The position numbers were made by a program, and so were the translations under genes. This document shows positions 16,000 to 24,436 of a stretch of 64,000 nucleotides of DNA, in pieces (the first letter of the stretch is position 1; the number at the start of each line of letters is the position of its first letter). The notes under the pieces were generated by a model that saw nothing but the letters and a program-made list of their open reading frames with translations, did not search any database and had not been told where the DNA came from. The DNA comes from Clostridium sp. 12(A) (GTDB taxonomy: Bacteria; Bacillota; Clostridia; Lachnospirales; Lachnospiraceae), in contig JAGI01000002.1 in NCBI GenBank assembly GCA_000526575.1, forward strand, positions 1,798,001 through 1,862,000, read 5' to 3'.

Positions 16000-16889
16000 T
16001 ACTCGTCACCTCCACACTGTCCGCATCCACCGTGATGGGTATCGCCTTCACTTTCCTTTAAAACCGCACGTCCTTCTTCTGACTTGTACATCATCTGACG
16101 CTTCATGGCTTCATCAAAGTTTACCAGATGGCCGTCAAATTCTGGTCCATCTACACAGGCGAATTTCACTTCACCGCCAACAGTAATACGACAGGCACCG
16201 CACATGCCGGTTCCGTCTACCATAACCGGATTTAAACTTACAATGGTTGGAATCTCAAGCTCTTTTGTTAAAAGGCAGACAAACTTCATCATAATCATAG
16301 GACCGATGGCTACACAAACATCGTATTTCTTCCCTTGATTATGTACCAGATCCTTGATCACTTCTGTTACCATTCCTTTTCTTTCATAGGAACCGTCATC
16401 CGTTGTAACATAGAGATTGCCGGCCTGTTCTCTCATGGCATCCTCAAGAATCAAAAGATTCTTAGTCTTGGAACCAACGATTACATCCACATCAATGCCA
16501 TGCTCTCTCATCCATTTTACCTGAGGATAAACCGGTGCTGTACCCACGCCTCCGGCCACAAATAAGAACTTTTTCTTCTTTAACTCCTCGATATCTTCAT
16601 GAACGAATTCAGAGGGATTTCCTAATGGTCCCACCACATCCTCAAAGCTGTCTCCGGCCTTTAAAACCGCCATCTTCTGGGTGCTGGAGCCAACAGTCTG
16701 AAATACAATTGTAATCGAACCTTTTTCCCGATTATAGTCACAAATGGTGAGAGGAATTCTCTCCCCTTTGTCATCCATCTTAACGATAACAAACTCTCCT
16801 GGCTGACAGGCTTTTGCGATCCGGGGTGCTTCCACATCCATCAGATAGATCTTGTCGGCCAACAATTCTGCTTTTAGAATCCTATACAT
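15999..16889 (-). CDS. NfnA-type small subunit (FNR/PyrK-like)
   Basis: 296-residue ferredoxin-NADP reductase-like protein with FAD- and NAD-binding domains (IPLTICDY near 45, VAGGVGTAPVYPQ at 111-123). A C-terminal [2Fe-2S] site has C230, C233 and C245, with D225 in place of the fourth Cys, which agrees with the Asp-plus-three-Cys cluster known for NfnA. The start is set at 16889 (TTAGGAGGATAAAG). The frame extends 19 codons without a ribosome site. The extreme C-terminus (HHGGCGQCGGDE) is an extra His/Cys-rich tail of unknown use. The gene is first in a two-gene operon with NfnB. Confidence 0.8.
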   Translation of the reverse strand: MYRILKAELLADKIYLMDVEAPRIAKACQPGEFVIVKMDDKGERIPLTICDYNREKGSITIVFQTVGSSTQKMAVLKAGDSFEDVVGPLGNPSEFVHEDIEELKKKKFLFVAGGVGTAPVYPQVKWMREHGIDVDVIVGSKTKNLLILEDAMREQAGNLYVTTDDGSYERKGMVTEVIKDLVHNQGKKYDVCVAIGPMIMMKFVCLLTKELEIPTIVSLNPVMVDGTGMCGACRITVGGEVKFACVDGPEFDGHLVNFDEAMKRQMMYKSEEGRAVLKESEGDTHHGGCGQCGGDE

Positions 16890-17055
16890 CTTTATCCTCC
16901 TAATGTCTTCGTGAATATACCTGAGCACCGTTCCTGAAATCGACAAAATCCTTCAGGAGAATGCCATCAGTACCATCTTACCACCTTTGAAGGACCATGA
17001 CAACATTTATAGAAAATATCAATAAAATTTTAACAAAGTTTTTTTTCCAGGAGGC

Positions 17056-17553
17056 TTAATCAGTATTTTTTTTCTGATATAACCGAAAGGTATAGCAAAG
17101 ATTAAAGTAGGTCTGCTCATCGCTTTCCCCTGTCATCTCCCATTCCGGGTCCTTATCCAGATTTGGAAAATGGGTATCAGCACTGTATAAATAATCGATA
17201 TATGTCACATGTGCTGTATGACAGTGGGGCAGGAATTGTTCGTAAATACTCTGACCTCCAATGATGAAACAATCATTTTCATCGTGTTTTTCCAGTTCTT
17301 CCATGGCTTCTTCAAAGCTATGGCAGACAATGGCTCCTTTTACTTTATAATCAGGATTCTTAGTAAGCACTATATTCGTTCGTCCGTACAGGGGCTGCTT
17401 CCCTGGAAGGCTTTCCAGCGTTTTCCTGCCCATTACAATCACTTTTCCCAGAGTCTCTTCCCGAAACAGTCTCTTATCTTCGGGAATGGATACGAGAAGC
17501 TGGCCCTGATTGCCGATGGACCAGTTTTTATCCACTGCAACAATTAGATTCAT
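17056..17553 (-). CDS. folA: Dihydrofolate reductase
   Basis: 165-residue NADPH-dependent enzyme regenerating tetrahydrofolate in the cytoplasm. The family signature is clear: MNLIVAVDKNWSIGNQGQLL at the start, VIVMGRKTLESLPG near 38-51, and FIIGGQSIYEQFLP near 95-108. The acidic active-site residue of the family maps near the PEDKRLFRE segment. The gene lies 24 bases after a ThyX-like gene on the same strand, with AAAGGG before its ATG, so the two are co-transcribed. The pairing suggests thymidylate/folate metabolism. Confidence 0.93.
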   Translation of the reverse strand: MNLIVAVDKNWSIGNQGQLLVSIPEDKRLFREETLGKVIVMGRKTLESLPGKQPLYGRTNIVLTKNPDYKVKGAIVCHSFEEAMEELEKHDENDCFIIGGQSIYEQFLPHCHTAHVTYIDYLYSADTHFPNLDKDPEWEMTGESDEQTYFNLCYTFRLYQKKNTD

Positions 17554-17577
17554 AATTAACCCTTTCCTTTTCCTGTC

Positions 17578-18198
17578 TTAATCCTCTAAAAGAATCAGTT
17601 CCTTCCCATAAGGAAGGCTCTCCACCCATTGGCAGAAGGTATGCCATTCCACCAGCTTGTGGTTCTTTCTGGCAAAATACATATTGATCAGCGTTTCATA
17701 GTTTAAGGTGCATGTCCGCATCTGGTTGTAGCTGGATGGAAGAAGCTGGATCATATCATACCAGTCGTCCTTATTCTTATTCTCCAGATAACGAAGGCGG
17801 ATCTTTTCAAGCTCGGCCACTACAGATTCCATAAAGACAAGTGTCTGTTCTGTCATATGATCATGACTGAAATCAGACAGCTCAAACGGCTTACTGTGAA
17901 TCTTATGCATGGTACTTGTGGAATTGGCTACGGTCGATACTTTGTAGGTATCGTATTCCTTCCACCAGTAAAGGGGAGCGGTAATATCTACGGATACAAA
18001 AATCTGACGAATGTATTTCCGGTGATCACCTCCTGCTTTTCTAAGACGTTTTGCCAGTCCTAAATCATTAGGCCCTAATATGTATTCCCCATCCTCGTTG
18101 TAGCTGCTGTCCATCCGGTCCCAGCTGTTCATTGGATTTCTTGCACCGCGAATGGCATTTTCTATATTCATTACACTTGTTCTTTCACATTTTAACAT
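17578..18198 (-). CDS. ThyX-like protein of unknown activity
   Basis: 206-residue protein, start at 18198 after GGAAAGGAACG. The central part (LAKRLRKAGGDHRKYIRQ, then APLYWWKEYDTYKV, then TVANSTSTMHKI) follows the order of flavin-dependent thymidylate synthase, whose signature is RHR-x7-S. Here the RHR is not present (DTYKV at that place), while the downstream N-x-x-S pattern is kept. It is followed by folA, a natural partner of thymidylate synthesis. It may be a divergent ThyX or a paralogue that lost catalysis and kept folate or nucleotide binding. The assignment is inferred from motif order and neighbourhood only. Confidence 0.5.
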   Translation of the reverse strand: MLKCERTSVMNIENAIRGARNPMNSWDRMDSSYNEDGEYILGPNDLGLAKRLRKAGGDHRKYIRQIFVSVDITAPLYWWKEYDTYKVSTVANSTSTMHKIHSKPFELSDFSHDHMTEQTLVFMESVVAELEKIRLRYLENKNKDDWYDMIQLLPSSYNQMRTCTLNYETLINMYFARKNHKLVEWHTFCQWVESLPYGKELILLED

Positions 18199-18397
18199 GG
18201 TATCGTTCCTTTCCAGCAAAAACTATTGTTTGATTCAACGTTTATTATAGAACATATTATCGATTTCGTCCATTTCTTTGTCATAGGAATCCCACTTTAG
18301 AAAATAAATGCTTCTCTATTGATTCCTCTCCCATCCTCTCTTATAATGACTCTTGAGAACAAAATATCCAATATATGGAAAAAGGAGGTCAAATAAA

Positions 18398-18736
18398 TTG
18401 AATCAAAAATTTATATCGGAGAGACTGGTTCTTTTGCGCACTCAAATGGGTATCTCAGCAAAAGATATGAGCCTTTCTCTTGGACAAAGGGAAACATATG
18501 TGGAAGAAATAGAGCAAAGCCGTTTTACCCCCTGCATGGAGGACTTCCTGTCCATTTGTGAGTTTTTTAAGATTACTCCAGGAGAGTTTTTCGATGAAGA
18601 AAATCTAAATCCAACGCTTCTCAATCAGCTGCTGCAAAAGCTGCTTCCACTAAGCGGGGCTGATTTAGAGGATCTGCTATCCCGCTTATCGGAAGTCAGA
18701 AACAGTGTGAAAAGAGAGACAAAAAAGTTTTCCTGA
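18398..18736 (+). CDS. XRE-family transcriptional regulator
   Basis: 112-residue DNA-binding protein with a helix-turn-helix at about residues 6-62 (ISERLVLLRTQMGISAKDMS, LGQRETYVEEIEQSR). The C-terminal 45 residues form helices (LLNQLLQKLLPLSGADLEDLLSRL) likely used for dimerisation. The start is TTG at 18398, nine bases after AAGGAGGTC. A longer ATG-started frame from 18353 is less well placed. It is divergent from the ThyX-like/folA operon and convergent with sbcC, seven bases away. Its targets are unknown; autoregulation or control of the divergent operon is possible. Confidence 0.8.
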   Translation: MNQKFISERLVLLRTQMGISAKDMSLSLGQRETYVEEIEQSRFTPCMEDFLSICEFFKITPGEFFDEENLNPTLLNQLLQKLLPLSGADLEDLLSRLSEVRNSVKRETKKFS

Positions 18737-18743
18737 TGTAATC

Positions 18744-21700
18744 CTATGACTCAGGAGAAAACTGGTCAATATCCCAGCGTATTTTGCTTCCTCTTTCACT
18801 TTTCTCCACAAGAAGCTTTTTCCCAATCTGTTCTTTTAATTCTGTTACGTGTGAAATAATACCGATCAGGCGACGTTCCCCGGCCAGTTCTTTCAGTATG
18901 CGAACAGACTTCATTCTGGAATCCTCATCAAGGGAGCCAAAGCCTTCATCTATAAAAAGAGCATCCATGGATACATTCCCTGCCGTGCTCTGTATGATAT
19001 CTGACATACCAAGAGCCATGGCAAGAGCCGCCATAAAGGATTCTCCGCCGGAAAGCGTTTTTACATCCCGTACCTTTCCGGCTGTCATACTGTAAACATC
19101 CAGATCAAGCCCAACCTCTCCCTGCCTTCCAAGGGCGTCAAGCTCCCTGCATTTAAGGAGAAATTGACCGTCAGTCATATCTTTTAGCCGCTTATTGGCT
19201 GCCTGGATCATCTGATTGAAATACTGGCGCTGTACAAAGGTCTGAAAATCCAGACTGACGGAAAGCTTTCCATTGGCAGTCTGAAAAAGATCGTGGTAAA
19301 GCTTATATTCCTCCTCCAGTACTTCCCTCTCCTTCCAGAGACGGTTAAGGGTTTCATAGGATTGTTTCAATCTGCTTAAGATGCCGGACGTTATCGCCTC
19401 TTCTTTCTGAAGTTCTTTCTGCCTTTCCGTTAATACCTGTTCTTTTTCTCTAAATGGCTCTGAATCGATTCTTTCCCTTCCTTTTATCTGCTCCTTTAAC
19501 TGGCTGCATATGGTACGGGACTTTAAAAGCTCTTTTTCGTAAGCATCCAGATCCTTCTCCCATTGTTCCATAATTTCAGGAGTCTTCCTGGCCTCTAAGT
19601 ATGATTCCTTTGTGTCAAATCCCATTGCTTTTAATCCTTCCAGGAATTTCTTTTCCGCCTGCTCTGCCGACAGCCTTCTCCATTCCAGATTCTCAAGTTC
19701 TGATGCCAGACGTCCCTTCTTTTCTCTTGTTTCTTCCGAAAGACGACGGACGTTATCATTTGAGATATTTAAAGATTGTTTTCGGTGCTCCAACTGGTTT
19801 AATATTCTTTCTCTATGAGCGTTTGCAGCTTCCTCCTCTGGAAATGGCAAACGCTCCTCCAATTGTTTGATTCTCTCCGTAAAAGCAGAGGCTTTTATCT
19901 CTTTCTCCTGCAGACTGACTCTTGCCTCTTCCCTGTCAGACTCCAGTTTCTCCAGAGTCGTGCGGTCTGTTCTGATTGTCTCAAGCATTTCCTTCCGGCC
20001 TTTTTCTGCTTCTTTTGCTTCCTCTTCCTGTTCCATGGCTTTAGAAAGGAGAGTTTCATTCTTTTTGATTTCTTCTCCCAGGCATTCCTTTAGTTGCGCA
20101 AGGGTTAAGGGAGCATGAAACCACTGTTTTAGATCTTTTCTGATTTGTTCCTCCTGATGCTTTACACGCTCTTCAGCAGCAATGCTTTCTTTTGTCGCCT
20201 GAGCAAGTCCATCTTCTGCCTGGCTGCGCTGAATTTTTGCCTGCTCCACTATATCCTGCGTAACGGCATCATGGGAAAGACTTGCCTTTAATGGGTGGTG
20301 GGTGGAGCCACACACCGGGCAGGCTTCTCCTTCGGACAGCTTCTCTGCCAGAATACCTGCCTGATGAACCAGGAACAGATCGTATCGTTCATTGTAAATA
20401 TGGTCTGCTTCTATATATTTTTTTCGGGCTCTTAAAGTACTTTCCTGACTCTTTTCTTTATGAGCCTGCTCTATTTCAAGCAGAGATAATCCATTTTTTA
20501 AGAGCTCTAATCCTTGTTTCCGCTCCTTAAGTTCGTTTGTTTCCTGAATCAAAACGGGTAGATGCTCCGCCTTTTTTTCAAACTCCTTCTGTTTTAACTC
20601 CCTTAGTAAGAGCGTTGCTTTTCGGTCATGTATTTGGGAGTCAAGCTTTTCTAATCTGGCTTTTTCCTCTTGCTCTGAATGCTTTAACTCTTTCCAGATT
20701 TTTTTCTCCTGGTTCCATGTGGCATACAGTGGCATCGCCTCATTTAGCCGGTTAAGCTCTGACTGAAGACGTGGAAGCTCCTCATCTGCTATCTTCTTTT
20801 CATCTTCCGCTGCCCGCTCAGCCTCTGAAAGAGACTGATTCAATGCTTCAAGCTCATTTTTCAGGATATCAGACAGGAGGAGAGCCTCTTTATATGCACT
20901 TTCTTTTTCCAGGCGCTGATCGGCAGCTGACTCCAGCTTTTCAGCTAGCCTGGCTTTTTTTAAATGCTCCTCTTTTTTCTTCCATGTCTCCTGTTCCTCT
21001 TTCAGCTGCTCCATATGTTTCTCTGCTTCTGTAAGGCTGTCAAAAATCCGGTTGACCTCCTCCGCCAGGCTCAGCCGGCTCTTCACCTCAAAAAGCAGGG
21101 CCGTGCTTTCTTCCTGCTGTTCATGAAGTGTTTCCGTTCTTTCTCTTAATTCGTCCATTGCCTGATATAAAACCAGCTGAATATCTTCTGTTCTTGTCTC
21201 TTTAAACCTCAAAAGCTCCTGCCAGTCTGTGATGTATTTACTATCTTCTAATAGCTCCATATGGCTTAGCTCGTGAAAACAAAGCTTTCGGTTATCCTCT
21301 AACTTCTCAAGGCAAAGACTGTTCTTTTCTTTTAATTTCATCTGGATACGTTGGAAAACTCCAGTATTAAAAATCTTTGAAAAGATCTCTTTTCGTTCTT
21401 TGGAGGAAGCGTGGAGGAGCCGTAAATAATCTCCCTGGGCAATCATTGCAATCTGGGAAAACTGGTTCTGGTCAACACCTATGATTTCCTGTATTTTAAC
21501 ATTTATATCTTTAAGATTACCAGGATATTCAGACCCGTCAGGAAGAAATAAAGAGGCCTTTGCAGGCACTTGAACGCCGGTATACTCACCGCTTTTATTC
21601 TTTCGTTTGCTCATTCTTATATAGGAAGGGCTCCTTTTTATTTCATACACTTCCCCATGCTCTAAAAAAGTCAAAGTCACATAGGTTTCCTCATCCTCGG

Positions 21701-21911
21701 GAGCATATTGGCTCCTCATCATGGCAGGTTCCCGCTTCTGTCCGCTTGTCTCACCAAAAAGCGCAAAGGATACTGCATCAAATATGGTGGTCTTTCCTGC
21801 TCCCGTATCTCCGGTAATGAGAAATATTCCATGTCCGATTCGATTAAAATCTATGGTCTGGGTGGTGCCGTAGGAACCAAATGCTGACAACGTTAATGTA
21901 AGAGGCTTCAT
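18744..21911 (-). CDS. sbcC: Exonuclease SbcC (SMC-like ATPase)
   Basis: 1055-residue Rad50-type ATPase of the SbcCD nuclease, which cleaves DNA hairpins and processes double-strand ends. The Walker A motif GDTGAGKTTIFDA is at about 34-46. Two long coiled-coil arms surround the zinc hook CPVC (EGEACPVCGSTHHP, mid-protein). The C-terminal ABC signature LSGGESFMAALA and Walker B LFIDEGFGSLDE complete the ATPase head. Its ATG overlaps the sbcD stop by four bases, so the two subunits are translationally coupled. Length is normal for the family. Confidence 0.96.
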   Translation of the reverse strand: MKPLTLTLSAFGSYGTTQTIDFNRIGHGIFLITGDTGAGKTTIFDAVSFALFGETSGQKREPAMMRSQYAPEDEETYVTLTFLEHGEVYEIKRSPSYIRMSKRKNKSGEYTGVQVPAKASLFLPDGSEYPGNLKDINVKIQEIIGVDQNQFSQIAMIAQGDYLRLLHASSKERKEIFSKIFNTGVFQRIQMKLKEKNSLCLEKLEDNRKLCFHELSHMELLEDSKYITDWQELLRFKETRTEDIQLVLYQAMDELRERTETLHEQQEESTALLFEVKSRLSLAEEVNRIFDSLTEAEKHMEQLKEEQETWKKKEEHLKKARLAEKLESAADQRLEKESAYKEALLLSDILKNELEALNQSLSEAERAAEDEKKIADEELPRLQSELNRLNEAMPLYATWNQEKKIWKELKHSEQEEKARLEKLDSQIHDRKATLLLRELKQKEFEKKAEHLPVLIQETNELKERKQGLELLKNGLSLLEIEQAHKEKSQESTLRARKKYIEADHIYNERYDLFLVHQAGILAEKLSEGEACPVCGSTHHPLKASLSHDAVTQDIVEQAKIQRSQAEDGLAQATKESIAAEERVKHQEEQIRKDLKQWFHAPLTLAQLKECLGEEIKKNETLLSKAMEQEEEAKEAEKGRKEMLETIRTDRTTLEKLESDREEARVSLQEKEIKASAFTERIKQLEERLPFPEEEAANAHRERILNQLEHRKQSLNISNDNVRRLSEETREKKGRLASELENLEWRRLSAEQAEKKFLEGLKAMGFDTKESYLEARKTPEIMEQWEKDLDAYEKELLKSRTICSQLKEQIKGRERIDSEPFREKEQVLTERQKELQKEEAITSGILSRLKQSYETLNRLWKEREVLEEEYKLYHDLFQTANGKLSVSLDFQTFVQRQYFNQMIQAANKRLKDMTDGQFLLKCRELDALGRQGEVGLDLDVYSMTAGKVRDVKTLSGGESFMAALAMALGMSDIIQSTAGNVSMDALFIDEGFGSLDEDSRMKSVRILKELAGERRLIGIISHVTELKEQIGKKLLVEKSERGSKIRWDIDQFSPES

Positions 21912-23077
21912 AATCCTTCCTCCTCCTTTGCTTCCTGTATGATTTTCTCCATGACCTTTCTGGCCCTTTCACTCATCTCATCATTTCTTACTGTCTGATA
22001 AAACTGAAGGAATGCTTCCATGGGATTTAAGACAGGTACCGGCTCTCCCTGATCTAAAAACATGCTCCTGGTCCGTTCATTGTCTATCCGAAGCTCTAAT
22101 AGGTGATCAAAAACCTCCTCCAGCTGCTCTCTGATGCGATATGGCTCTTCCTCATCCGTTATGGTCACGCTGACAAAATCATGACGGCTCTCTTCCGTCG
22201 CTCTGGAAAGAATCTCGTCTAATTTCCCCCGTTCTCTCCTTACATCCTGAATGCCGGAAAGAGGGAGAAATTCCAGTTGTAAAGTCTGTCCCTTTTCTTT
22301 CATGGTCACATACGAAATGGACTTTTTATGGTACTCTTCGCTGACGGAATACTTATATGGAGTTCCGCAGTATCGAATCGTCTCTTTTAAAACCTTTTGG
22401 GAACCATGAATATGGCCAAGGGCTGCATAATCAAAGCCGGTGAGCAAAGAGGCATCCACCCGGTCCAGTCCCCCTGTCATAATAACTGCCTGTTCTGATT
22501 CACAAGTTTCAGGGTCTTTTCCGCCGCCCGCGTAAAACTGGTGAGATAAAATGACGTTGCGCTCCCTGTCATCTATATTCTCCCGTTTAAGAACCGCCCG
22601 GACGGCTTCTTCATAGCCTTCCGGCTGATTGTCCTTAAAAAGTGTTCGGACATATCCAGGCTTAAAGAAAGGCATAAGATAGAAATTCACAGGTCCAAAC
22701 TCATCTAGCAGCACAACTTTTTTTAGGTACTCATCTTGATTTTTAGGAGGAAATACAGACAAATGAATGTGGTGCTTCTCTAAAAATGATCCAGCATAGG
22801 AAAGACGTTCTGGTGAATCGTGGTTTCCTGCTATAATAAGTACAGTGATTTTGGGGCTGATTTCAGAAAGAGCACCAAGAAAGTCTCCAAACATGGTGTA
22901 AGCTTCTCCTGAAGGAACTGTTTTATCGTAGACATCACCGCAAATTAATATGGCATCAGGATGGAGTTTTTTTGCATATTCCACAACCTGACTTAGAACT
23001 GCTTCCTGATTTTCCTTTAAGCTTCGCCCATTTAACTGTTTTCCTATATGTAAATCAGACAAATGAAAAAATTTCAT
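21908..23077 (-). CDS. sbcD: Exonuclease SbcD (Mre11-like nuclease)
   Basis: 389-residue metallophosphoesterase-type nuclease subunit. The phosphoesterase motifs are all present: SDLHIGKQLNG at 7-17, CGDVYDKTVPS near 46-56, AGNHDSPERLS near 83-93, and GHIHGSQ near 220. The C-terminal third is the cap and SbcC-contact region. It is first in a two-gene operon with sbcC (4-base overlap). Together they form the hairpin-cleaving, end-processing nuclease in the cytoplasm. Confidence 0.96.
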   Translation of the reverse strand: MKFFHLSDLHIGKQLNGRSLKENQEAVLSQVVEYAKKLHPDAILICGDVYDKTVPSGEAYTMFGDFLGALSEISPKITVLIIAGNHDSPERLSYAGSFLEKHHIHLSVFPPKNQDEYLKKVVLLDEFGPVNFYLMPFFKPGYVRTLFKDNQPEGYEEAVRAVLKRENIDDRERNVILSHQFYAGGGKDPETCESEQAVIMTGGLDRVDASLLTGFDYAALGHIHGSQKVLKETIRYCGTPYKYSVSEEYHKKSISYVTMKEKGQTLQLEFLPLSGIQDVRRERGKLDEILSRATEESRHDFVSVTITDEEEPYRIREQLEEVFDHLLELRIDNERTRSMFLDQGEPVPVLNPMEAFLQFYQTVRNDEMSERARKVMEKIIQEAKEEEGL

Positions 23078-23157
23078 AGTTTCTTCCTTATCTTTTTTTC
23101 TTCATAATATCATAGTTGTCCCTAATTGAACAGGGACTGTAAAGGACCATATGTAAA

Positions 23158-23262
23158 TAGAAGGGTATTGCAACATGAAATACATCATCAAGATATAATA
23201 ACTGGCTGTTTGATTTACAACCGTATCTTGTATGAAATCTTCATTTTACAACACCCTCTTAA
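23158..23262. repeat. Imperfect long inverted repeat
   Basis: The left arm (GGGTATTGCAACATGAA...CAAGATA) and right arm (TATCTTG...TTTTACAACACCC) pair imperfectly over about 40 bases each, including an exact CAAGATA/TATCTTG. It fills the gap between the TRAP protein gene and sbcD. A terminator-like structure or a small palindromic mobile repeat are both possible. Confidence 0.4.
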
Positions 23263-24363
23263 TTATTTCTGGATTTCGATGATTCTCGCCAGGTAGTCTT
23301 CCAGACCTGGCGTAAAACTGACTCTTACAATTTCTTCTAAATTACGGGCTTTTTCCATATCCTCTTGAGATAGATTGGTAACAGTCACGCCCTCGCTCTC
23401 CAGCTGCTGATATATCTTTGCTTCCTCCTGCTCAATGGCTGACCGATTCCATTGAGATGCCATACGTCCAGCTTCCAAAAGTATATTTTTATCTTCCTCA
23501 TTAAGCATGTTCCATTTATCTTCCGCCATGAGAACGATTCCGGGGCTGAAGACATGTCCGCTTAATAAATAGTAGGGTGCGACTTCAAATAAGCGATTGG
23601 ACTGGTAGGCAGTGACCGGATTTTCTCCCCCTTCAATGACGCCGCTTTTCAATGCTTCTGAAACATCAGCATAAGGAAGAGGAATCGGGCGTGCCTGGAG
23701 AGCGGAAAAAGTGTCCATCATAAGGACCGATTCCGGAACACGGATCTTCATCCCTTTTAAGTCATCTAAATTACGAATCCTTTTGGTAGAGAATATATTT
23801 CGTGCACCTTCATCGGTATAAAAAAGCCCTACCATATTGGCACCTACTTCCGTGCCCTCTGACAAAAATGCCTGCCCAAGCTGCTCATCCTCCAGGACTT
23901 TCCACATTCCTTCCCTGCTCTCAAAAATATAAGGAAGACCAAACAAGCTTAGCTTCTTAAAGCCGTAGCCAGTCAGAGCGTTTGTATTCCCCCGGTACAT
24001 GTCAATATTTCTTCCACCCCTTCGTAGATCTCTTAGGGAAGTTCTTTCGTCTCCCAGGGAATGGTTTGGATAGATTTCAATTTTTATGCGGCCATTTGAT
24101 AATTGATCCACATATTCTGCAAACTTATGTCCTGTCTGCGTTACAATATTATCTTCTCCATTCACTTCCCCATATCGAAACACATATTGGGGCGTTGTTG
24201 ATGGAGTGGCTGCCTTGGCAGTAGCCTGTGCAGCCTGTGCATCATTTGTTTCCGAAGATGATTCTGCTGCTGCCTTTGTATTTTCTGAGCCAAATCTATG
24301 ACTGCATCCTGTAAGACTTACTGTTAGGGAAGCCACAAGCATTAATATCAGTGAACGTTTCAT
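23263..24363 (-). CDS. TRAP transporter solute-binding lipoprotein (DctP-like)
   Basis: 366-residue extracytoplasmic binding protein for organic acids. The start is at 24363, seven bases after AGGAGG. The signal peptide carries a lipobox (SLTGC), so it is membrane-anchored, and a Ser/Ala/Thr-rich linker follows. The DctP core includes FAEYVDQLSNGRIKIEIYP and the conserved Arg segment MKIRVPES near 200, used to bind the substrate carboxylate. Membrane subunits DctQ and DctM are absent on both sides (sbcD upstream, recQ downstream), so it is an orphan that must use permeases encoded elsewhere or act as a sensor. Confidence 0.88.
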   Translation of the reverse strand: MKRSLILMLVASLTVSLTGCSHRFGSENTKAAAESSSETNDAQAAQATAKAATPSTTPQYVFRYGEVNGEDNIVTQTGHKFAEYVDQLSNGRIKIEIYPNHSLGDERTSLRDLRRGGRNIDMYRGNTNALTGYGFKKLSLFGLPYIFESREGMWKVLEDEQLGQAFLSEGTEVGANMVGLFYTDEGARNIFSTKRIRNLDDLKGMKIRVPESVLMMDTFSALQARPIPLPYADVSEALKSGVIEGGENPVTAYQSNRLFEVAPYYLLSGHVFSPGIVLMAEDKWNMLNEEDKNILLEAGRMASQWNRSAIEQEEAKIYQQLESEGVTVTNLSQEDMEKARNLEEIVRVSFTPGLEDYLARIIEIQK

Positions 24364-24436
24364 GATCATTCCTCCTGTATGCTAATACAGGTAGTCTTTC
24401 CATGTATCCATTCATTTATTTGCATTTTTCAATCAT

